Positions 59,185-64,000 of a stretch of 64,000 nucleotides of DNA are shown piece by piece; the first letter of the stretch is position 1, and each line of letters begins with the position of its first letter. The DNA comes from Candidatus Competibacteraceae bacterium (GTDB lineage: Bacteria > Pseudomonadota > Gammaproteobacteria > Competibacterales > Competibacteraceae). The stretch is taken from the NCBI GenBank assembly GCA_003989065.1, contig RXIW01000009.1, forward strand, positions 1 to 64,000. The letters are read 5' to 3'. A model generated the notes under the pieces. It was not told the origin of the DNA and did not search any database. It was given only the letters and a program-made list of their open reading frames with translations. A program made the translations under genes and the position numbers.

Positions 59185-59226
59185 CGGACTGTCGTCCGCC
59201 GATCCGGAAAATTCCAGGGATGCGTC

Positions 59227-59820
59227 ATGAGACAGGATTGGCTGAAACAGACGCAGAGCCTGTTGCGCAACGAACTGGGCCGCGCCAGTCGCCGCCGGAG
59301 TCGTTCGCCCTGGCTGATCGCCGGGCTGATCGTGGCGATCGTGGCGATCAGCTATTTCCTGCGCGAGCCCCAAGCCTCGTCGAGGTCGCTGGCGGCCGGC
59401 GCACAGTTGGCGTGCACCGTCAAGTCGGTCTATGACGGCGACACGCTGACCGCCAACTGTCCGGAGGGCAAGGTCAAGGTGCGAGTATTCGGCATCGATG
59501 CCCCGGAGATGGGGCAAGCGTCCTGGGGCGAACGGTCGCGCGACGCCTTGCGCGGCTGGTTGACCGACGCCGGTCCGATTCGCCTGCAGGTGGTCGATCG
59601 GGATCGCTACCAGCGGACGGTCGCCCAGATCTTCGTCGGCCAGCGCGATGTCGGTCTGGAGATGGTTCGGCAGGGGCAGGCAGTGGTGTATGAACAGTAC
59701 AACCACTCGAGTGCTTACCAACAGGCCGAGGCCGAAGCGCAGCAGGCCCGCCGTGGGATCTGGGAACAGTCGGGTAGCCAGCAGAATCCGGCGGCCTGGC
59801 GGCGTTTGAATCCGCGCTGA
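59227..59820 (+). CDS. Membrane-anchored SNase-type (thermonuclease) nuclease
   Basis: 197 residues. A basic N-terminus (RASRRRSRS) and one membrane helix (WLIAGLIVAIVAISYFL) anchor a staphylococcal-nuclease domain (about 60-190). Calcium/catalytic residues are visible in VYDGDTL, VRVFGIDAPEMGQ (Arg and Asp), GERSRDALRG (Glu) and DRDRYQRTVAQ (Arg). It probably faces the periplasm and degrades nucleic acids. It follows frmB by 42 bases and precedes the lipid-transport operon by 18; a link to either is not evident. Confidence 0.9.
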   Translation: MRQDWLKQTQSLLRNELGRASRRRSRSPWLIAGLIVAIVAISYFLREPQASSRSLAAGAQLACTVKSVYDGDTLTANCPEGKVKVRVFGIDAPEMGQASWGERSRDALRGWLTDAGPIRLQVVDRDRYQRTVAQIFVGQRDVGLEMVRQGQAVVYEQYNHSSAYQQAEAEAQQARRGIWEQSGSQQNPAAWRRLNPR

Positions 59821-59838
59821 GTTTCGCAATTCATTCCG

Positions 59839-60993
59839 ATGAAGGCGTCCTCTCCGATTTCATCCTCCACGGCGGCGGTCGAGCCGGCGACCCTTCATTG
59901 CCAGGGTCAGGTCTGCCAGTGCCAGGGCGACTGGACCCTGGATGGTCTCGAGACGGTCGATCCGCGCTGGCGCAAGGTGCGCTGGCCGACCGGGGCGTGG
60001 CGGCTGGATGGCTCCGCGATCCGGACCATCGACACCACCGGCGCGTTGTCTCTGGCGATGATCATCGCCGACCGGGAGCAGGCCGGCCATCCGTTGCAGC
60101 AGCTCGACCTGCGCGAGGAGCATCAGGCCCTGCTCGATCTGGTGCAGGAACGCCGCGCCAGCGCCGGAACCGCCCCTGCGTCCTCCGCCAGCGGCGGTCC
60201 ATTGGAACGGCTGGGGCAGCGCATCGTTTTCCACAGCGTTCACGCCCTCGATTTCCTGGCCTTCGTCGGCGAGGCGGCGACAGCCATGGGCCGCCTGGCC
60301 CTGCGTCCCAACCGCTTCCGCTGGCGGGCGCTGTTCGGCAGCATCGAAACCGCCGGGGTCAATGCCCTGCCGATCGTCGGGTTGCTGGCGTTCATGATGG
60401 GCGTGGTCATCGCTTATCAAAGCGGTCAGCAGCTGCGCGTCTACGGGGCCAACATCTTCATCGTCGAACTGGTGGCGCTGACCATGCTGCGCGAACTGGC
60501 GCCGCTGATTACCGCCATCATCGTCGCCGGCCGCACCGGTTCGTCCTACACCGCCCAGATCGGCACCATGCAGGTGACCGAGGAGGTGGATGCGTTGCGC
60601 ACCATCGGCATCCGGCCGATGGATCTGCTGGTGCTGCCCAAGCTGCTGGCCCTGACCATCGCCTTGCCGTTGTTGACGGTATTCGCCGACGTGCTGAGCG
60701 TGTTCGGCGGCATGGTTATGGCGCGCGCCTTGTTGGACGTGAGCTTCAGCGATTTCCTCGACCGCTTTCCGCAGGTGGTGACGCCGTTGTCGTTCCTGAT
60801 CGGCATGGGCAAAGCGCCGGTGTTCGCCGCCATCATCGCCCTGGTCGGCTGCTATCAGGGTTTCCAGGTGCGCGGCGGTGCCGACAGCGTCGGCCGTCAG
60901 ACCACGGTCAGCGTGGTGCAGTCGATTTTCCTGGTGATCGCCGCCGATGCCTTGTTCTCGGTGATCCTGGGCGGGGTCGGCATATGGCGCTGA
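59839..60993 (+). CDS. mlaE: MlaE-type lipid ABC permease with an N-terminal STAS domain
   Basis: 384 residues. The first about 115 residues form a STAS-like domain (LRTIDTTGALSLAM-type stretch, RTIDTTGALSLAMIIADREQ), the job done by separate MlaB in E. coli. The rest is the MlaE permease with about five membrane segments: GLLAFMMGVVIAYQSGQQLR, ELAPLITAIIVAGRTGSSY, ALTIALPLLTVFADVLSVFG, GMGKAPVFAAIIALVGCYQG. It works with the next two genes to move phospholipid across the periplasm. It overlaps mlaF by 10 bases. Confidence 0.93.
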   Translation: MKASSPISSSTAAVEPATLHCQGQVCQCQGDWTLDGLETVDPRWRKVRWPTGAWRLDGSAIRTIDTTGALSLAMIIADREQAGHPLQQLDLREEHQALLDLVQERRASAGTAPASSASGGPLERLGQRIVFHSVHALDFLAFVGEAATAMGRLALRPNRFRWRALFGSIETAGVNALPIVGLLAFMMGVVIAYQSGQQLRVYGANIFIVELVALTMLRELAPLITAIIVAGRTGSSYTAQIGTMQVTEEVDALRTIGIRPMDLLVLPKLLALTIALPLLTVFADVLSVFGGMVMARALLDVSFSDFLDRFPQVVTPLSFLIGMGKAPVFAAIIALVGCYQGFQVRGGADSVGRQTTVSVVQSIFLVIAADALFSVILGGVGIWR

Positions 60994-61778
60994 AGGTGAT
61001 GCCGGGCGAAGTCGTGATTGCGGTACGCGGCTTGCGGACCCAGTTCGGTGATGCAGTGATCCACGATCAGCTCGATCTCGATATCCGTCATGGCGAGATC
61101 GTGGCCTTGGTCGGCGGCAGCGGTTCTGGTAAAACCACCTTGCTGCGGGCGATCATCATGCTGCTGCAGCCAGCCGCCGGTTCGATCGAGTTGTTCGGCC
61201 AGCAGATCGTCGGTATCGGCGACAGCGCCGCGTTCCGGTTGCGACGGCGCTTCGGCATGTTGTTCCAGCAGGGGGCGCTGTTCAGTTCGCTGACGGTGCG
61301 CGAGAACGTGGCGGTGCCACTGCGCGAACATACCCGGTTGCCGATGGCGCGCATCATGGAAATCGCCGATCTCAAGATCGCGCTGGCGGGCCTGGCCGCC
61401 GAAGTTGGCGACAAGCTGCCCGGCGAATTGAGCGGCGGCATGCTCAAACGGGCGGCGCTGGCGCGGGCTTTGGCGCTGGACCCGGCCCTGCTGTTCCTGG
61501 ACGAGCCGACCGCCGGCCTGGACCCGGTCAGCGCTGGGGCGTTCGACGAACTGGTGGTGCAGCTCAAGCAATCGCTAGGGCTGACGGTGGTGATGGTGAC
61601 CCACGATCTGGACACCCTGTGGAACGCTACCGATCGAGTGGCGTTCCTGGGCGAGCGGCGGGTGATCGGCTATGCGCCGATGCGAGAGCTGACCCAGGCG
61701 CAACACCCGCTGATCCGGGCGTACTTCGAGGGACCGCGCGGCCGCGCGGCGCAGGAGCAGGCGTGCAAAGCAAAGTAA
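60984..61778 (+). CDS. mlaF: MlaF-type lipid ABC transporter ATPase
   Basis: 264 residues from the ATG at 60984, inside the end of mlaE. Walker A GGSGSGKTT (44-52), Q-loop FQQGALFSSLTV, signature LSGGM, and Walker B LLFLDEPTAGLDPVSA with H-loop VTHD. It powers the MlaE permease. A long open frame that continues upstream antisense-free through mlaE is not the protein. It overlaps mlaD by 16 bases. Confidence 0.96.
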   Translation: MALKVMPGEVVIAVRGLRTQFGDAVIHDQLDLDIRHGEIVALVGGSGSGKTTLLRAIIMLLQPAAGSIELFGQQIVGIGDSAAFRLRRRFGMLFQQGALFSSLTVRENVAVPLREHTRLPMARIMEIADLKIALAGLAAEVGDKLPGELSGGMLKRAALARALALDPALLFLDEPTAGLDPVSAGAFDELVVQLKQSLGLTVVMVTHDLDTLWNATDRVAFLGERRVIGYAPMRELTQAQHPLIRAYFEGPRGRAAQEQACKAK

Positions 61779-62749
61779 ATTTCGCTCTGGTCGGGCTGTT
61801 CGTGATCCTGCTGGGCGCGGTCGCGTTGGGGATGCTGTTTTGGCTGGTGGTGGGCAGCGACTCCAAGGTCTACGATCGCTATCGGGTGTATTTCCGCGAA
61901 TCGGTGGCTGGCCTGAATCCCAACGCGACCGTGCGCTATCGCGGGGTGCAGGTGGGGCAGGTGGACTCGATCCGGCTCGACCCTCGCAATCCTGATCAGG
62001 TGGATGTGGTGCTGAACATCGAGCGGGGTACGCCGATCCACCGCAACACTATTGCTACCTTGTCCACCCGAGGGCTGACCGGGGTGGCCTCGGTGGAGTT
62101 GAGCGGTGGCGGTCAGTCGCCGCCGCTGGAGAAGGATCCCGACCAGGATTTGCCGGTGATCCAGGCCGGGCCTTCGCTGGTGACGCGACTCGACGATGCC
62201 TTCAACAATATCCTGACTAACGTCGACAACCTGTCGAACCGGTTGGAACGCCTGCTGAGCGACGATAATCTGGATGCGTTCAGCCAGATCCTGGCCCATG
62301 TGAACACGGTCACCGGGGCCGTGGCCGACCGCAGCGACAGTATCGGCCGGACCCTGGCCAACGTGGAACGGTTTACCGAAGTGTTGGCGCAGCGCTCCGA
62401 CCGGCTGGGCCGGGCCTTGGACCAGCTGGCGGCGACCTTGGAGAAGACCGATGAGCTGAGCAGCCAGGCCGCGGCGACCCTGAGCGATTTCCGGGCGGCG
62501 GCCCAGTCGGTGCGCAAGACCTCGGACGGCTTCCGCCAGACCGGTCAGGCTCTGGAAGCGCTGGCCGGGGACGGCCGGCAGACCCTGCAGCGGCTGGGAC
62601 AGAGCACGGTGCCGGAATTGAATGCGCTGTTGTCGCAGCTCAACGAGCTGGCTGAAAGCTTGCAGCGTCTGGCCGAGATGCTGGAACAGAACCCCCGCGC
62701 CTTGTTGCTGGGCAAGCCCAGCGGCCGGCCGGGACCGGGGGAAGAATAA
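61763..62749 (+). CDS. mlaD: MCE-domain lipid-transport protein, MlaD-type
   Basis: 328 residues from the GTG at 61763, set by AGGAG at 61753-61757. One N-terminal membrane helix (FALVGLFVILLGAVALGMLF) is followed by the MCE domain (about 40-115, YRVYFRESVAGLNPNATVRY, GVQVGQVDSI) and a long helical coiled-coil tail (about 140-310) with repeated Asp/Leu/Ser heptads. It is longer than E. coli MlaD (183), more like the coiled-coil MCE proteins of Pqi/Yeb type. It forms the periplasmic channel of the transporter. Confidence 0.93.
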   Translation: MQSKVNFALVGLFVILLGAVALGMLFWLVVGSDSKVYDRYRVYFRESVAGLNPNATVRYRGVQVGQVDSIRLDPRNPDQVDVVLNIERGTPIHRNTIATLSTRGLTGVASVELSGGGQSPPLEKDPDQDLPVIQAGPSLVTRLDDAFNNILTNVDNLSNRLERLLSDDNLDAFSQILAHVNTVTGAVADRSDSIGRTLANVERFTEVLAQRSDRLGRALDQLAATLEKTDELSSQAAATLSDFRAAAQSVRKTSDGFRQTGQALEALAGDGRQTLQRLGQSTVPELNALLSQLNELAESLQRLAEMLEQNPRALLLGKPSGRPGPGEE

Positions 62750-62784
62750 GCAACGTGAGTCAACCGAGTAGGAGAAATGGGAAC

Positions 62785-63447
62785 ATGACGCGCATCACCG
62801 ATGGCGGATGCCGGCGGGCTACAGGCCGGCTGGGGGGAGTAATGCTGGCGGTGCTGGCGCTGGCTGGCTGCACGCTGCCGCAGGACAAATCGCCGCCGCC
62901 GCAGGCGTATATGTTGGAGGTGGGGAATCTGGCGTCGCCGCAGGCGCGTCGCCCCAGTGGTAAGACCCTGCTGGTGGCGACGCCCAAGGCGTCGCCGGGT
63001 TTCGATTCCAATCGCATCGCCTACACCCGCGATCCACTGAAGCTGGACTATTACAGCAACAGCGTCTGGAGCGATGCACCGGCCAAGATGTTGTTGCCGG
63101 TGCTGGTGCGGGCGTTCGAAGAGACCGGCGCGTTCAGAGCGGTGATCACGCCGCCGGCCCCGGCGCTGGCCAATATGCGGGTCGATGTGGATATCATTCG
63201 GCTGGAGCAGCAGCTCATGACCAAGCCGAGCCGGGTGCGGTTCATGGCGCGCATCAAGGTGGTCGACATGAAGAGCGGCCATGTGCTGGGAACGCAGGTG
63301 TTCGAGGATCTGGAGCCTGCGCCCAGCGAAGACGCCTATGGCGCGGTTCAGGCGGCCAACCTGGCGGTGCGCAAGGTGCTCGGCGACATGGTCGCCTTCA
63401 CTCTGCAGTACGTGGGCGGCGCGCGCGCCGGTTCCGGCCGGGGATGA
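62785..63447 (+). CDS. ABC-type transport auxiliary lipoprotein, PqiC-like
   Basis: 220 residues from the ATG at 62785 (GTG at 62755 also possible). A lipoprotein signal ends LAVLALAGC, giving a lipidated Cys. The rest has the PqiC/DUF330 pattern: QAYMLEVGNL, KTLLVATPKASPGFDSNRIA, YYSNSVWSDAPAKMLLPVLV. In Pqi systems this lipoprotein sits at the outer membrane as the end of the lipid path. It takes the place that mlaC and mlaB hold in E. coli, so the operon mixes Mla and Pqi features. Confidence 0.9.
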   Translation: MTRITDGGCRRATGRLGGVMLAVLALAGCTLPQDKSPPPQAYMLEVGNLASPQARRPSGKTLLVATPKASPGFDSNRIAYTRDPLKLDYYSNSVWSDAPAKMLLPVLVRAFEETGAFRAVITPPAPALANMRVDVDIIRLEQQLMTKPSRVRFMARIKVVDMKSGHVLGTQVFEDLEPAPSEDAYGAVQAANLAVRKVLGDMVAFTLQYVGGARAGSGRG

Positions 63448-63454
63448 GGAGGGT

Positions 63455-63482
63455 GGAGCTTGCCGGCGCGCCGGCAAGCTCC
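63455..63482. terminator. 28-bp perfect palindrome between convergent genes
   Basis: The sequence from 63455 to 63482 equals its own reverse complement, with a GGCGCGCC centre. It lies between the ends of the PqiC-like gene (plus) and creD (minus). No T-run is present; a two-way termination or REP-like role is inferred. Confidence 0.6.
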
Positions 63483-63500
63483 GCTACACGGAATGAGTCT

Positions 63501-64000
63501 TCAGTCCTCGACGGTTTCGTTGCCAACCGGAGCGTGGTCAAGCCGCTTGACCCGCCGACTACCGAACACCTCCCCCAACTGATACCAGTCCACCTTGCGG
63601 GTCAGCACCATCGCCAGCGCCAGCAGCGCGAACAGGGTGGCCGAACCGGCTAGCAGGGCGTGATCTTCCAGGCTGATCAGCACGTACAGGATGCCGAAGA
63701 CCGCAGCGATCAGCGCGCCGAAGCCGATGCCCCAACCGAGGCTGCCCAGGACGTAGATCAGGTAATAGCTCAGCAGGCTCGCGCAGGCGGCGGTGGCGAT
63801 GGCGTAGGCGATGCCGAAGTCCAGATGTTCGGACAGCGACAGCAGCAGCAGGTAGAACAACACCAGGGCCGCGCCGGTCAGGCCGTACTGGAACGGATGG
63901 ATGGCCAGTCGCTTGAGCACCTCGAACAGGAAGAAGGCGGCGAAGGTCAGGCCGATGAACAGCAAGCCGTATTTGATCGCCCGGTCGCTCTGGACATAGC
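63501..64000 (-). CDS. creD: Inner-membrane protein CreD, C-terminal part
   Basis: The minus-strand frame is open to the window edge, so the start is outside. The visible 166 residues begin YVQSDRAIKYGLLFIGLTFA and contain FFLFEVLKRLAIHPFQYGL and four or five further membrane segments, as in the C-terminus of CreD/CreD-like proteins. It ends with a charged tail (RRVKRLDHAPVGNETVED). In E. coli creD belongs to the CreBC regulon and envelope integrity; the N-terminal periplasmic part and neighbouring genes are not seen. Confidence 0.85.
   Translation of the reverse strand, partial: YVQSDRAIKYGLLFIGLTFAAFFLFEVLKRLAIHPFQYGLTGAALVLFYLLLLSLSEHLDFGIAYAIATAACASLLSYYLIYVLGSLGWGIGFGALIAAVFGILYVLISLEDHALLAGSATLFALLALAMVLTRKVDWYQLGEVFGSRRVKRLDHAPVGNETVED

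Noticed and set aside
59898-61778. 626-residue frame covering mlaE and mlaF
   Set aside because: Only the part from 60984 encodes the ATPase; the upstream portion is an out-of-frame reading of mlaE.

Overview
The window is GC-rich (roughly 60-65 percent by eye) DNA from a gammaproteobacterium. The evidence is gene order shared with Pseudomonas and Chromatiales-like lineages: rsmG-parA-parB-atpIBEFHAGDC-glmU, leuB-asd-fimV, metW-metX-yggU-yggT-proC-yggS-pilT, and algH-yqgF-pyrR-pyrB-pyrC'. Acyl-CoA, SSS-kinase and possible phasin-like genes would suit a carbon-storing relative such as the Competibacteraceae, but that placement is inference. Most of the window is core chromosome; only the first 6.2 kb is clearly accessory.

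Region 1 (1-6.3 kb) is the right-hand part of an integrated element that ends at the 3' side of a tRNA-Arg(CCU) gene. It carries a CHC2 zinc-finger primase-type protein (cut by the window edge), a divergent AAA+ helicase-like protein, a small HTH protein resembling phage terminase small subunits, two small unknown proteins, and a ClpP-type prohead protease fused to a Mu-like major capsid protein. No portal, large terminase, tail or integrase gene lies in the visible part, so it looks more like a capsid-encoding phage satellite than a full prophage. About 520 noncoding bases with several perfect palindromes separate its last gene from the tRNA.

Region 2 (6.5-11.5 kb) holds an NRDE-family gene, a FixJ-type response regulator, an ECHDC3-like crotonase-fold protein lacking the hydratase glutamates, an acyl-CoA ligase and a TrhA/hemolysin III membrane protein. 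Region 3 (11.6-24.6 kb) is rsmG, parAB, the complete F1Fo ATP synthase operon, glmU, gltX, tRNA-Ala and tRNA-Glu. Region 4 (24.6-30.3 kb), mostly on the minus strand, is panC, panB, folK, pcnB, with a tRNA-Glu(CUC) divergent from pcnB and a large GT-C-like membrane protein. Region 5 (30.4-37.4 kb) is leuB, asd, fimV, then an MltD-like lipoprotein transglycosylase and gspN on the opposite strand.

Region 6 (37.5-50.5 kb) is methionine synthesis (metX-metW), yggU-yggT-proC-unknown-yggS, pilT, then the overlapping pyrimidine operon algH-yqgF-pyrR-pyrB-pyrC'-pyrK-like, in which the dihydroorotase lacks its metal-binding HxH motif, followed by a KamA-type radical SAM protein, a small phasin-like helical protein and thyA. 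Region 7 (50.6-56.9 kb) has a truncated IclR regulator facing a minus-strand signalling operon: a DUF6489-type protein, a receiver-only regulator, a degenerate histidine kinase fused to a DEDDh exonuclease, a small membrane protein, and a sodium:solute-symporter histidine kinase (CrbS/CbrA-like). Region 8 (57-64 kb) has formaldehyde detoxification (frmA-frmB), a membrane-anchored SNase-type nuclease, an Mce/Mla lipid-transport operon (STAS-permease, ATPase, MCE protein, PqiC-like lipoprotein) and the 3' part of creD.

Several operon ends carry long perfect inverted repeats without a U-tract, in contrast to two classical terminators (after atpC and after fimV). No CRISPR array, rRNA or insertion sequence was seen.
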